Assembly (NCBI RefSeq): GCF_002270485.1
Contig: NZ_NQOG01000013.1
Location: 1 to 64,000 of the forward strand
Source of the DNA: Anaerostipes hominis (ex Lee et al. 2021)
GTDB lineage: Bacteria; Bacillota; Clostridia; Lachnospirales; Lachnospiraceae
Reading direction: 5' to 3'
DNA length: 64,000 nucleotides
A program made the translations under genes and the position numbers. Position 1 is the first letter of the stretch; each line of letters starts with the position of its first letter. Below, one piece after another: positions 16,120 to 25,276 of this stretch. The notes beneath the pieces were generated by a model. That model searched no databases. It had not been told where the DNA came from and saw nothing but the letters and a program-made list of their open reading frames with translations.

Positions 16120-17526
16120 ATGAATGAACAAAACAAAAAGATGGAACTGTTAGGAGGTGCTCCGATACCGAAAGCACTTTTAGCCATGGGGCTGCCGACT
16201 ATGATCGGCATGATGATCAATGCCTTATACAACCTGGTAGATGCTTACTTTGTGGGAGTGCTGGGAACCAGCCAGATGGGCGCAATCTCCGTTGCCTTTC
16301 CCCTCGGACAGGCGGTGGTAGGACTGGGCCTGTTATTCGGAAACGGAGCCGCATCCTATGTTTCCAGACTGCTGGGACGCGAAGAAAAAGATACTGCCAA
16401 CAAAGTCGCCAGTACAGCTCTCTACAGCAGTGTGGCTGCAGGTGCAGTCTTAATTATTTGTACGGTGATTTTTCTGAATCCGATTTTAAAGTTGCTTGGA
16501 GCAACCAAAAGCATAATGCCCTATGCAGTCACTTATACAGGCATCTATATTGTCTCATCTATCTTCAACGTTTTTAATGTGACAATGAATAATATTGTCA
16601 CCAATGAAGGGTCCGCTAAGACAACGATGTGTGCCCTGCTGACAGGTGCTGCTCTGAATATTATTTTAGACCCCATCTTCATTTATGTCCTGGATCTGGG
16701 CGTGGCCGGTGCTGCAATCGCTACGGCCATCTCACAAATAGTTTCTACCGCTGTGTATTTATGTTATGTATTCAGAAAGAAAAGTGTATTTGATTTCAAA
16801 ATAAAAGACTGCTGTTTTTCTAAAAAAATGATATCGGAAATCATGAAAATAGGGATTCCTACCCTGATCTTTCAGCTGCTGACCAGTCTTTCCATCGCAC
16901 TGATCAACAAACAGACGAAAGTATACGGGGATTCCGTCATCGCCGCTATGGGTGTGGTAACAAGGGTTATTTCTATGGCAAGTCTCATGGTCTTCGGATT
17001 TATCAAAGGCTTTCAGCCAATTGCAGGATTCAGCTATGGGGCAAAAAAATATGACCGCTTACATGAAGCGGTCAAAACTTCTATTATATGGTCCACAATA
17101 TTCTGCGTAATCTTTGGGGCAGCTGCGGCTTCGTTTTCCTCATCTATCATTTCAGGATTCACAGAAGGAGATATGGAAATGATCCGTGCCGGCCAAAAGG
17201 CACTGCGGGCAAACGGTTTATCTTTTCTGCTCTTTGGTTTCTATACGGTATATTCATCCCTTTTCCTTGCTCTGGGAAAAGCAAAGGAAGGTTTTATCCT
17301 GGGTGCATGCAGGCAGGGAATCTGCTTTGTCCCTGTCATCTTTATTTTCCCGGCACTTTGGGGTATCAGCGGAATTCTTTATGCTCAGCCGATTGCTGAT
17401 GTTATCTCTGGGGTTATTACAGTATTTATGGCTCTGCACCTTCATAAGGAACTTAAGAGTACAGCAGACGTTACTGCCCAAGTAAACAGGAGTCCCCAGC
17501 CAGACAATATAAAATATGAGTCTTAA
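16120..17526 (+). CDS. MATE-family multidrug efflux transporter
   Basis: 468 residues, polytopic inner-membrane exporter of the MATE family with two homologous six-helix halves. It drives drugs or toxic cations out against a sodium or proton gradient. The family start GLPTMIGMMINALYNLVDAYF is seen near residues 20-40. An open frame runs upstream to 16045, but the ATG at 16120 has AAAGGAG nine bases before it and the extension would cover the operators, so 16120 is chosen. PadR at 15475 is its likely repressor. Confidence 0.9.
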   Translation: MNEQNKKMELLGGAPIPKALLAMGLPTMIGMMINALYNLVDAYFVGVLGTSQMGAISVAFPLGQAVVGLGLLFGNGAASYVSRLLGREEKDTANKVASTALYSSVAAGAVLIICTVIFLNPILKLLGATKSIMPYAVTYTGIYIVSSIFNVFNVTMNNIVTNEGSAKTTMCALLTGAALNIILDPIFIYVLDLGVAGAAIATAISQIVSTAVYLCYVFRKKSVFDFKIKDCCFSKKMISEIMKIGIPTLIFQLLTSLSIALINKQTKVYGDSVIAAMGVVTRVISMASLMVFGFIKGFQPIAGFSYGAKKYDRLHEAVKTSIIWSTIFCVIFGAAAASFSSSIISGFTEGDMEMIRAGQKALRANGLSFLLFGFYTVYSSLFLALGKAKEGFILGACRQGICFVPVIFIFPALWGISGILYAQPIADVISGVITVFMALHLHKELKSTADVTAQVNRSPQPDNIKYES

Positions 17527-17589
17527 TGCTGTCCGCACAAAATCCCCGTTTCCATGCGGTTTGACGAATTTTTAAAGATTTTCTTTCAA

Positions 17590-17631
17590 AAAGCTAACCT
17601 CTGAAATCAATTGATCTCAAAGGTTAGCTTT
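17590..17631. terminator. Bidirectional terminator between MATE and Fe-ADH
   Basis: A nearly continuous 21-bp stem (AAAGCTAACCT... / ...AGGTTAGCTTT, two wobble-type mismatches). It lies between convergent genes, so it can serve both transcripts. Confidence 0.65.
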
Positions 17632-17653
17632 GACAAAATATGAAACTAAGCCT

Positions 17654-18826
17654 TTACAAGCTGTTCACAGTATCTTTCCCATAGTATACCTTAAGAATTA
17701 ATTCCTTCATCTCTTCTGCCGTTGGCTGAATCGGATTAAATGGCGTTGCCACGTCACTCATTGCTTTTTCTGTTAATTTATCCAAATTCTTAATAAAAGT
17801 GTCTTCCTGTACTTTTTCTTTCATTGTTTTTGGAATATCTATTTTCTCGCTCAGCTCGGCAATCGCATCCGCCAATGATTTTTTTCCTATAAATCCTGCA
17901 AGTTCGTCGTACATTTTTTTAACTTCATCATTCCGACTGTTATATTCCAATCCGTATGGAAGTACAATCGCATTGGCAAGCCCATGGGGCACTCCATATT
18001 CCGCCCCGAAAGAATGAGCAATCCCATGAACAATTCCTAATCCAGAATTAGAGAATGCGATTCCTCCCATGCAGGATGCGGCCAACATCTCTGCCCCTGC
18101 ATTTTCATCTTCCGGATTTTCGTACACTTTTTCCAGACTCTTATATCCATAAAGAAAAGCGGCCAGGGACATTGCCTTTGAAAATGGATTTGCAGTTGGC
18201 GTTACATAAGATTCTATTGCATGTGTCAGGGCATCCATTCCGGAAGCTGCCGTTAAACTCTTAGGCATCGTTGCCGTAAATTCAGGATCTAAAACAGCTG
18301 CATCCGGAACCAGTCTTCCATTCATGTCTCTGACAGAATATTTTTTCTTTTGTTCAATATCCTTAATTAAAGCTGCTCTGGTTGCCTCACTTCCTGTTCC
18401 GGCAGATGTGGCAATACAGCAGACTTTTGCTTTCACTCTTAAATTCTCTATGATATTCGGAGGCATTGTCTCCTCCAGTGTTCGATAGGCAGGATTCTCA
18501 TAAAACACCCACATAGCTTTTGCTGCATCCATTGCTGATCCGCCGCCAAATCCTATAATCCAGTCCGGTTCAAAAGTCTTCATCTTTTCTGCACCCTTTA
18601 AAATTGTATGAAAACTTGGCTCCGGTTCAACTTCTGTGTAGGCCTCGTATTCAAAACCGGCTTCTTCTAAAACATCCGTAACTTTTTTATAGGAGCCGAC
18701 ATCTATAAGAACATTTCCGCTCATGACAATAAATGCTCTTTTTCTTGGTCCTTCCAGTGTCTTAAGCTGTTGTACAGCGTTCTTCCCCCAGTAAATTTTT
18801 TCGCACCCTAATTTTATAGAATACAT
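17654..18826 (-). CDS. Iron-containing alcohol dehydrogenase (FucO-like)
   Basis: 390 residues, group III Fe-ADH. GGGSAMD (94-100) binds NAD. The four metal ligands match the FucO pattern: D198, H202, H267 and H281. Such enzymes reduce short aldehydes (lactaldehyde, glycolaldehyde) to diols. It is last in an operon with a fuculose-phosphate-type aldolase, so reduction of the aldehyde the aldolase releases is the natural guess. The substrate is inferred. Confidence 0.88.
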   Translation of the reverse strand: MYSIKLGCEKIYWGKNAVQQLKTLEGPRKRAFIVMSGNVLIDVGSYKKVTDVLEEAGFEYEAYTEVEPEPSFHTILKGAEKMKTFEPDWIIGFGGGSAMDAAKAMWVFYENPAYRTLEETMPPNIIENLRVKAKVCCIATSAGTGSEATRAALIKDIEQKKKYSVRDMNGRLVPDAAVLDPEFTATMPKSLTAASGMDALTHAIESYVTPTANPFSKAMSLAAFLYGYKSLEKVYENPEDENAGAEMLAASCMGGIAFSNSGLGIVHGIAHSFGAEYGVPHGLANAIVLPYGLEYNSRNDEVKKMYDELAGFIGKKSLADAIAELSEKIDIPKTMKEKVQEDTFIKNLDKLTEKAMSDVATPFNPIQPTAEEMKELILKVYYGKDTVNSL

Positions 18827-18847
18827 GTTATCACCATCCTTTTCTGC

Positions 18848-19876
18848 CTAGTAAACAATACAATTTTTAATTACTTTTTGGGCCGCATGTTCAAGTATCG
18901 CCTCTTCCAGTTTCTCAAGCGGATACTCCTTTTGAATAAAATCATCACTTTGGATCACTCCCATTTTTAACAACTCCAACGCAGTTCGAACATGTCTCGG
19001 GGTTGTGTGAAATACACCTTTGACCGTTACTTGTGAATAGTGCAGAAGAGTTGCATCAATCGAAAGGATGCTTTTTTCCTTTGTTCCGCCGAATAAAAGA
19101 ACAAACCCGGCTTTCCTTGCCATCTTAACACTGCTTTCCCATACATTGATCAGGCCGGTAGCCTCAATTACAATATCCGCTCCCCTGCCTCCTTCTGTCA
19201 TCGCTTTTACTGCATATGCGCTGTCCTCAATATCTGTAATATTTAATATCTCATGAACCCCCAGCTTCTTTGCAAGCTCCAATCGATTTTGTGCCTTATC
19301 CGTAACAATAACATGAGCGCCTTTTAACACTGCAAGCCTCGCAAACATCAAACCGATCGGACCCGCACCGTTTACCGCTACTACATCACCTAAGTGAATG
19401 GGGCATTCTTCTATTCCATATACAGCACAGGAAAATGGCTCCATCAGGGAAGCACTCTTATGAGAAATCGAATCATCAAGCAAAAACATATTCTGTTCTA
19501 CAATTCTCTCCGGTACTTTTACATATTCTGCATAGGTCCCTCTGTTAAATAACATGTCTTCGCACATAGAAGGAAATCCCTTTTTACAGAAATAACAATG
19601 ATTACATGGGGCTGTATTGTGCACAGCTACCCGGTCTCCCTCTTTAAAATTCTTAACCTTTTTCCCCACTGCGGCAATCACTCCCGAGTATTCATGTCCG
19701 AATGGATGCGGTGGTTTCAATAAAGGATATCCCCTCTTATATATTTTTACATCCGTCCCACACGTGGCAGAGATCTTGTTTTTTACTAAAACATCTCCTT
19801 CTCCGATTTCAGGAACCTCACATTCTTCAATCCGAAGATCCTCCTGTTCATACAAAACTGCTCTTCTCATTTTCAT
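18848..19876 (-). CDS. Zinc-dependent medium-chain dehydrogenase
   Basis: 342 residues, MDR family. The catalytic zinc set C39, H61-E62 and the structural zinc cysteines C91, C94, C97 and C105 are complete, with GAGPIGL in the Rossmann domain. It probably oxidises a polyol phosphate delivered by the galactitol-type PTS to a ketose phosphate for the class II aldolase. The AAGGAGG site is 13 bases upstream. Distinct from the MDR at 13111. Confidence 0.82.
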   Translation of the reverse strand: MKMRRAVLYEQEDLRIEECEVPEIGEGDVLVKNKISATCGTDVKIYKRGYPLLKPPHPFGHEYSGVIAAVGKKVKNFKEGDRVAVHNTAPCNHCYFCKKGFPSMCEDMLFNRGTYAEYVKVPERIVEQNMFLLDDSISHKSASLMEPFSCAVYGIEECPIHLGDVVAVNGAGPIGLMFARLAVLKGAHVIVTDKAQNRLELAKKLGVHEILNITDIEDSAYAVKAMTEGGRGADIVIEATGLINVWESSVKMARKAGFVLLFGGTKEKSILSIDATLLHYSQVTVKGVFHTTPRHVRTALELLKMGVIQSDDFIQKEYPLEKLEEAILEHAAQKVIKNCIVY

Positions 19877-19910
19877 TCCGGGACTCTGCTCCTCCTTAAA
19901 TTAAATTGGA

Positions 19911-19941
19911 AATCCCGGCTCCAAAAGCGGAAACCGGGATT
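19911..19941 (-). terminator. Hairpin inside the operon, 5' of the MDR gene
   Basis: Arms AATCCCGGCT and AACCGGGATT with one mismatch, in the 71-base gap between aldolase and MDR genes. The minus-strand sequence after it is only mildly T-rich, so it may be a leaky terminator or an mRNA-processing or stabilising stem. Confidence 0.45.
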
Positions 19942-19947
19942 GAAACA

Positions 19948-20628
19948 TCAGTAACAATTGGATGTCTGATCTTCTTTGCCTTTTTTTGGCTGTCCATATG
20001 ATTTGAATTTCTCCATAACCACGTTCATTTCTTCGTCACTTAAAACAACCGGTTCACCGACTGACATTGCCCGATACTGCATTTCCGCACAAAATTCCAT
20101 ATTCACTGCCAGACCAAATGCTTTTTCAATTCCGGGTCCGCAAGTCAAAAGCCCATGATTTGCAAGTAAAACAGCTTTCCCCTTTCCGCAGGCTTTGATC
20201 GCTACCTCCGCAAGCTCCGGAGTTCCGAATGTACAGTATGGTGCACACGGTACCATCGACGTTCCCGCACCTCCGATGACATAATGCAAGGCCTTAATCG
20301 GCATATTCAGACATGCAAATGTTGTACAATAAGCAGAATGTGTATGTACGACTGCCCTTGCATCCGGTTTATTTACATAAAAAACTGTGTGCAGCCCCCA
20401 TTCACTGGAAGGCTTTTTATCACCTTCAACGACATTTCCTTCTAAATCCATCACAACGACATCCTCCGGGGCAGTTTCAAAATAACCTACGCCGGATGGA
20501 CTGATTGCCATCATCTTTTCTTCTGCATTATATATACTGATATTTCCGCTTGTCCCCTTGCTGAGACCGGCTGCACTCATTTTTTTGCCGTACTCGACTA
20601 CCAATTCTCTTTCTTTTTTTAATAACAT
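19948..20628 (-). CDS. Class II aldolase/adducin family (fuculose-phosphate aldolase-like)
   Basis: 226 residues. Zinc ligands H95, H97 (VVHTHS) and H158 (ANHG) and the catalytic glutamate E76 are in place, as in L-fuculose-1-phosphate aldolase. It would split a ketose-1-phosphate into DHAP and lactaldehyde or glycolaldehyde. With the Fe-ADH for the aldehyde and an MDR to make the ketose, the operon could degrade a deoxyhexitol or pentitol. Which one is not decided by sequence. Confidence 0.85.
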   Translation of the reverse strand: MLLKKERELVVEYGKKMSAAGLSKGTSGNISIYNAEEKMMAISPSGVGYFETAPEDVVVMDLEGNVVEGDKKPSSEWGLHTVFYVNKPDARAVVHTHSAYCTTFACLNMPIKALHYVIGGAGTSMVPCAPYCTFGTPELAEVAIKACGKGKAVLLANHGLLTCGPGIEKAFGLAVNMEFCAEMQYRAMSVGEPVVLSDEEMNVVMEKFKSYGQPKKGKEDQTSNCY

Positions 20629-20641
20629 ATTGTTCCCCTTT

Positions 20642-21697
20642 TTAAAATGTGATCTCGTTTAAATTGACTATCATATCACTGGTTTTTGTCTCCCAAAAAC
20701 GATTAATCGTGTCTACCAGTAGTTTTGGAGATTTTGGGAGGGCATCGACAACATTTCCGGCGTTATGCGGCGTTAAAGTAATATTATCCAGTTTCAGAAG
20801 CGGATCGTCCTTATCCAGCGGTTCATTCCAATACACATCTAATGCCGCTCCGCCGATCCGTTTATTTTCTAATGCCTCAATAAATGCCCCTTTATCTAAG
20901 ACCTTCGCTCTGGATGTGTTGATCAGATACGCCGTCGGTTTCATAAGACTGATAACTTCTTCATTAATACTGTTTTCAGTCTCCGGTGTTACCCTTAAAT
21001 GAAGTGATATAATATCCGCTTCTCTGAACACTTCTTCTTTCTCTTTCATTGTTACAGCAATGCCTTTGGCATTCATGGCATCCTGAGTCACAAATGGATC
21101 ATAAGCGATGATTTTCATGCCGATCCCGGCGGCTTTTTCCGCCACTAAACGTCCGATATGTCCCAGCCCTATGATCCCTACTGTCATTTCTCTCATTGCA
21201 GTGGTATATGCTGAATTAACATACTCTTTTCTCCAGATGCCCTGTTTCATTGCTGCGTGGGCTCTTGCAATGTTTCTTGTCTCAGCAAACATTAAGCCGA
21301 CCGCAAAATCTGAAGTTGCTTCCGCATTTCTTATCACATGCACCACCGGAATATTTTTTTCAGTTGCGGCTTCCACATCTACATGCTCCAGTCCCCCGCG
21401 GCATGTTCCAATCAGCTTTAGATTTTGAGCCCTCTCAATTAATTTTTTCGGAACGGGACAGAAATGTACCAGCAGAATATCTGCATCTTCTATTTCGGTA
21501 TAAAGTTCTTCTGGAATCTCTTCTGCCTCCGGCCCCTTTGTTTCTATGTTTAAAGCCTTTTTCTGAAAATCCTTTCGGTCATCTGCTTTCCAAACAATTT
21601 CTTTAATTTCCGGTTCATCATCAATGTTCAGGCTTTTTGCGGCTTCTGCCAGCAATCCGCTGCTCACGATGATATCCCCTACTACTGCAATCTTCAT
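20642..21697 (-). CDS. D-isomer-specific 2-hydroxyacid dehydrogenase
   Basis: 351 residues. The Rossmann loop GLGHIG is at 177-182 and the catalytic triad R263, E292, H311 is complete, so it should be active with NAD(P). Family members act on 2-hydroxy acids such as phosphoglycerate, glyoxylate/hydroxypyruvate or phosphoerythronate. It begins 41 bases after the IIC gene. A paralogue stands in the same place after the other galactitol-type IIC (56785), which argues for a real link to the PTS substrate. Confidence 0.85.
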   Translation of the reverse strand: MKIAVVGDIIVSSGLLAEAAKSLNIDDEPEIKEIVWKADDRKDFQKKALNIETKGPEAEEIPEELYTEIEDADILLVHFCPVPKKLIERAQNLKLIGTCRGGLEHVDVEAATEKNIPVVHVIRNAEATSDFAVGLMFAETRNIARAHAAMKQGIWRKEYVNSAYTTAMREMTVGIIGLGHIGRLVAEKAAGIGMKIIAYDPFVTQDAMNAKGIAVTMKEKEEVFREADIISLHLRVTPETENSINEEVISLMKPTAYLINTSRAKVLDKGAFIEALENKRIGGAALDVYWNEPLDKDDPLLKLDNITLTPHNAGNVVDALPKSPKLLVDTINRFWETKTSDMIVNLNEITF

Positions 21698-21737
21698 AAT
21701 TTCCCCTTTCGTTTCAAAGTATCATCCGCACTGGGTC

Positions 21738-23165
21738 TTATGCAGTTTCTCCGCCCGATGCTCCGGCGGCTGCCTGTGCTCCTCCCATAGCATTAGATTC
21801 TAAATAATCCCATACTCTTTGTTTATTTTTCTTAAATAATACGAAACACAAAAGATAGACAGCTATGACCGCTCCAATAATGATCGGATTCATGGTCAGG
21901 AATGCGTATGTAATAAGCCCTGCCGTACAGTTTGACAGAATAAATCCGATAATTAATACAGTTCCTGCAGTCACTTCATATCCGGCATTTACTGCGATGT
22001 CTGTAAATACGGCTGCCCAGGAGGATGCCATTAACAGCTTTGCGCAGAACACAATACAGGCTGCAATCCAGGATTTAAAGATGTTGCCGTTTGACAGAGA
22101 TACCGGAACTTCTACCATATATGGAAGAGAGGGCAATACCATTACCGGAAGAACGATATTTCCAGGCAAAATGAAGGCTAACAGAAGGGCCACCGGGATA
22201 ACTAACAAGCCTGTTGTCAATGTAGCCGCTTCTCCATATCCCAGTGCATCATTTACTGCGACGATAAACTCCCGGTCCTTTCCATACTTTGATTTCTTTA
22301 ATGCCTTTCTTGAGTAATCCGTAATGACAGTAAATCCTGAGGCAAACAATCCCGCAATCTTTGGAAAGATTGCCATTACTGCTGAACAGGTCACCGCAAC
22401 ATCTGCAACCTGTCCCCATGAAGTCATCTCATTTAAAGTCGATATATTTCCGACGATTCCAAGAATCAGTCCTACGATCAGGCCTACATACATTGGTTCG
22501 CCCAGAAATCCGATTTTCTTCTTAATTGCATCCGGTCTTAAATTAATCTTATCTGCTCCCAGTTTCCCAAGTGCAAAGTCTAAGGCTAAGTACAGAGGTA
22601 CATCCCCCATATGATGCGGCGCTATCATTGCACAGCCTGGATAATGATAGTATGTAGACCATCGCTTTTGGACAATCTCTGCAAGCAGCAAGACAACCAA
22701 ATTGACAAAAAGCATAAGAACAAATGCCATCACAAGGTTTCCTTTGATCTGGTATAACAGCGATCCCCACACGATGATTGAGTAATTATTCCACAGATCC
22801 GACGGCTGAAAGATATCTGTAATCTTTACCAGGAAAATTACAATCTGGAAGATCAGCCCGACTCCGATAAACATCATCCCAATGTCAGTGGAATAAGCTA
22901 CCGAAGCAACGGCCTGCCACCCTACATCCAGCGCCGGCAGATTGATTCCCGTCTGCTCGATCAGTTTTGTTACTAACGCTGATAATACGCTGCCAAACGC
23001 ACTGGTTATAAACGCCATACCTTTCAAACCGACACCGATCAGCACAGCAGACATAAAAGCCTTTTTTACCGGTGCTTTGAATATTAAACAAATAATAAAT
23101 ATGATAATCGGCACTGTTATATAGTTTCCGAATGTATCAAAAAACAGTTTCAGTGTATCCCACAT
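21738..23165 (-). CDS. PTS galactitol-family EIIC
   Basis: 475 residues, polytopic permease of the Gat family (GatC-like), translocating and helping phosphorylate a polyol or related compound. The family stretch with PHHMGDVPLYLALDFALGK lies near the middle. IIB and IIA are upstream in the same operon, so this system is complete. GAGGAGGTTG ribosome site. Related to the IIC at 57894. Confidence 0.92.
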   Translation of the reverse strand: MWDTLKLFFDTFGNYITVPIIIFIICLIFKAPVKKAFMSAVLIGVGLKGMAFITSAFGSVLSALVTKLIEQTGINLPALDVGWQAVASVAYSTDIGMMFIGVGLIFQIVIFLVKITDIFQPSDLWNNYSIIVWGSLLYQIKGNLVMAFVLMLFVNLVVLLLAEIVQKRWSTYYHYPGCAMIAPHHMGDVPLYLALDFALGKLGADKINLRPDAIKKKIGFLGEPMYVGLIVGLILGIVGNISTLNEMTSWGQVADVAVTCSAVMAIFPKIAGLFASGFTVITDYSRKALKKSKYGKDREFIVAVNDALGYGEAATLTTGLLVIPVALLLAFILPGNIVLPVMVLPSLPYMVEVPVSLSNGNIFKSWIAACIVFCAKLLMASSWAAVFTDIAVNAGYEVTAGTVLIIGFILSNCTAGLITYAFLTMNPIIIGAVIAVYLLCFVLFKKNKQRVWDYLESNAMGGAQAAAGASGGETA

Positions 23166-23206
23166 ATTTCAACCTCCTCGTATGAATGTTTTCCCGCCTT
23201 TCAAAA

Positions 23207-23506
23207 CTACAGTTCCAGACTCTCTACCTCCTGCATTAATTCTTCAATAAATTCTTCTTCATTAATGCCCACAAGGAAACCTGTGGCATTCAAAATGGGA
23301 ACTCCGTAGTTTCCTTCCACAGGGCTTGTGTAAACGATCAGGTCATAACCGCCTCCCTGCATGGCACCCGGAACTCCTCCGGGACTCACTTCCGTAGCTT
23401 CCATCTCATATCCTTTTTCCTCAAATATATCTGCTAATTTTGAAGAAAGCATTGCTGAACTCACTGTTCCTGAACCGCACACTGATAATACTTTTATTGC
23501 TCTCAT
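23207..23506 (-). CDS. PTS galactitol-type EIIB
   Basis: 99 residues. The phosphocysteine C10 lies in the CGSGTVSSAM loop at 10-19. It moves phosphate from EIIA to the sugar bound by EIIC. It stands between EIIA and EIIC in the operon with short gaps. Confidence 0.9.
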   Translation of the reverse strand: MRAIKVLSVCGSGTVSSAMLSSKLADIFEEKGYEMEATEVSPGGVPGAMQGGGYDLIVYTSPVEGNYGVPILNATGFLVGINEEEFIEELMQEVESLEL

Positions 23507-23521
23507 AATTTCTCTTCCTTT

Positions 23522-23977
23522 CTAATCTTCTAAGATTTTTAAACAATCCAGGATTTCTGATCTGTCTTTAGAATCCCTGATCTTCTTCAACAGCTCTCCG
23601 TTTTGAATGATCTTCATCATCTGCTTCAGCATACTGATCTGCATATCCGAATCTTTGATTACCAGAGGAATAATCACTTCACAATCCAGCCACACATCTT
23701 TTGTTCCCATTGCACAAAATCTTACAGGTTCTCTGGGTACGATGACACCTACTGCCGGTTTATTTACATATGTATTATTTGTATGAGGAATCGCAATCGC
23801 CACTCCTTTTCCGGGCAAACCGGTGGGATATACTTTCTCCCGGTCTATCACTGCCTGTGTATATCCATCTTTTACATACCCTTTTTCATAAAAAATCGTT
23901 CCTCCGAGCCGAATACAGTCTTCTGCCGTTTTAACATCTGCATCCAAAATTACAAGTTCTTCATCTAGCAGCCTCAA
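23522..23977 (-). CDS. PTS EIIA (fructose/galactitol type)
   Basis: 151 residues. The active histidine H65 is in AIAIPHTNN. The start appears to be TTG with a GAGGTGA site. It accepts phosphate from HPr, perhaps from the HPr encoded in this cluster. A promoter (TTGTTA-N16-TAGTAT) can be read 5' of the gene, so the second half of the cluster may have its own start. Confidence 0.9.
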   Translation of the reverse strand: MRLLDEELVILDADVKTAEDCIRLGGTIFYEKGYVKDGYTQAVIDREKVYPTGLPGKGVAIAIPHTNNTYVNKPAVGVIVPREPVRFCAMGTKDVWLDCEVIIPLVIKDSDMQISMLKQMMKIIQNGELLKKIRDSKDRSEILDCLKILED

Positions 23978-24020
23978 AAATTGTCACCTCTTTCTATTTT
24001 TAGATTTTAATAGAATATTT

Positions 24021-24034
24021 AGTTACCGATAACT
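24021..24034. promoter_or_regulatory. Palindrome 5' of the EIIA gene
   Basis: AGTTA-CCGA-TAACT, perfect 5-bp arms, between the predicted promoter and the EIIA start. It is an operator candidate by position, not by family match. Confidence 0.35.
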
Positions 24035-24130
24035 TAATTTCTAAATATACTATAACACTGATGTTTTTTAACAAAAAGAGCAGTTTTTTTCACTTTTTAT
24101 TTCACTGATTTTACATTTTTTATACCTGTT

Positions 24131-24538
24131 TTATAAGAAGGACATATCCCATACCGTAATAACTGCTCCAAACACAATAAGCGCCCCTGCTGCAAAACGA
24201 ACATACTTGAGCGTTTTCCATATTCCAAATCTTTCATAGTTATGAAAATGCATAAATACCAGCGGCCACTTACATAAACAAATCCCTATGATGACCAGCG
24301 GTATATGTGTCCACCAGCCTTTCATCGACAAACCGATGTTTATTAAATTGACAGCAGCACATATTCCAATGATTACATATGCTTTAAGCCTTGATGCATT
24401 ATCCCACTTAATAAATCTGGACGTTTTGTTACAACAGTCCATACTGCAGCACTGGACTTCTTCTTTTTCCCTTTTCAGCCAAACAGCTGCCGGCTTTTTG
24501 GTGATCGGCTGTCCACAGTATATGCACCTTTTTTCCAT
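24131..24538 (-). CDS. Zinc-ribbon-like small membrane protein of the PTS operon
   Basis: 135 residues. The N-terminus has CIYCGQ (C5, C8) and a cysteine group at 30, 31, 35 and 36, which together suggest a metal-binding ribbon. Three hydrophobic segments follow (about 52-70, 78-97, 113-131). No family was recognised. It sits between the Enzyme I-like gene and EIIA on the same strand with a strong GAGAGGAGG site, so co-expression is likely. A role in membrane anchoring or sensing is only a guess. Confidence 0.65.
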   Translation of the reverse strand: MEKRCIYCGQPITKKPAAVWLKREKEEVQCCSMDCCNKTSRFIKWDNASRLKAYVIIGICAAVNLINIGLSMKGWWTHIPLVIIGICLCKWPLVFMHFHNYERFGIWKTLKYVRFAAGALIVFGAVITVWDMSFL

Positions 24539-24568
24539 AGAAACCTCCTCTCAAAGGATGTCCGATAA

Positions 24569-25276
24569 CTACTGATCCGGATCTATAATTATCGTGCCTT
24601 CACCGCCATCCATATAAATATTAGTTTTAGAACCGGCTTCATCCAATATATTTTTCACACCCACAACAGCCGGTATCCCTAATGCTTTTGCAAGGATCAC
24701 CGTATGAGATGTGTTCCCTCCTCTTTCAGTTACAAAGCCCTTTACATATGTTGTGTCCATCCGGATCATATCTTCGGGTGTCAGATCTGCAGCGACAATC
24801 ACAACATCTTCTTTTAATTTTTCAACCTGATCCATCGGAGAATTTAATCCTTCCATCTTCCTGATCAAAGCATTACAGACATTTTCGATGTCAGTCCCCC
24901 TCTCCCGCATATATGGATCATCCATACTTTTAAATAGTGCCGCTGCTGCTGTTTTCTCCTCTTCCAAAATATAAACCAGGTTCCGTTTTTCATTTTGTAC
25001 CCTCTTGATAATTTTCTGAAAAAAAGCATCATCATTTACCATTTCAATATAAGCCAGGAAAATGTTTGCAGGCTCTTCCCCTGCTGAAACCTCCGCCTCT
25101 CTATACAGTTGTTTCAGCTCCTCCTTATATTCTTTTCTTACAGTTTCAAAGCGGCTGATTTCATATTCAGCATCGTCAGTCTTTTCAGCTTTAACTTCAT
25201 ATTTCAACTCGTTTAAAACCAGAATGGTGCCCGCAGCTTTTCCTTCAGCACCTCCAACTCCTCTCAGTTTTTTCAC
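24569..25276 (-). CDS. Stand-alone PTS Enzyme I N-terminal domain
   Basis: 235 residues covering only the EI N-domain. The HPr-binding helices are at about 30-140 and the swivelling phosphohistidine domain carries GGNTSHTVILAKALGIP with H191 (equivalent to H189 of E. coli EI). It ends at the normal domain border. The PEP-binding barrel (residues about 260-570 of normal EI) is absent and is not found nearby. The start is GTG overlapping the PRD gene stop. EIN alone can exchange phosphate with HPr but cannot take it from PEP, so it may buffer or sense rather than drive transport. Confidence 0.8.
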   Translation of the reverse strand: MKKLRGVGGAEGKAAGTILVLNELKYEVKAEKTDDAEYEISRFETVRKEYKEELKQLYREAEVSAGEEPANIFLAYIEMVNDDAFFQKIIKRVQNEKRNLVYILEEEKTAAAALFKSMDDPYMRERGTDIENVCNALIRKMEGLNSPMDQVEKLKEDVVIVAADLTPEDMIRMDTTYVKGFVTERGGNTSHTVILAKALGIPAVVGVKNILDEAGSKTNIYMDGGEGTIIIDPDQ

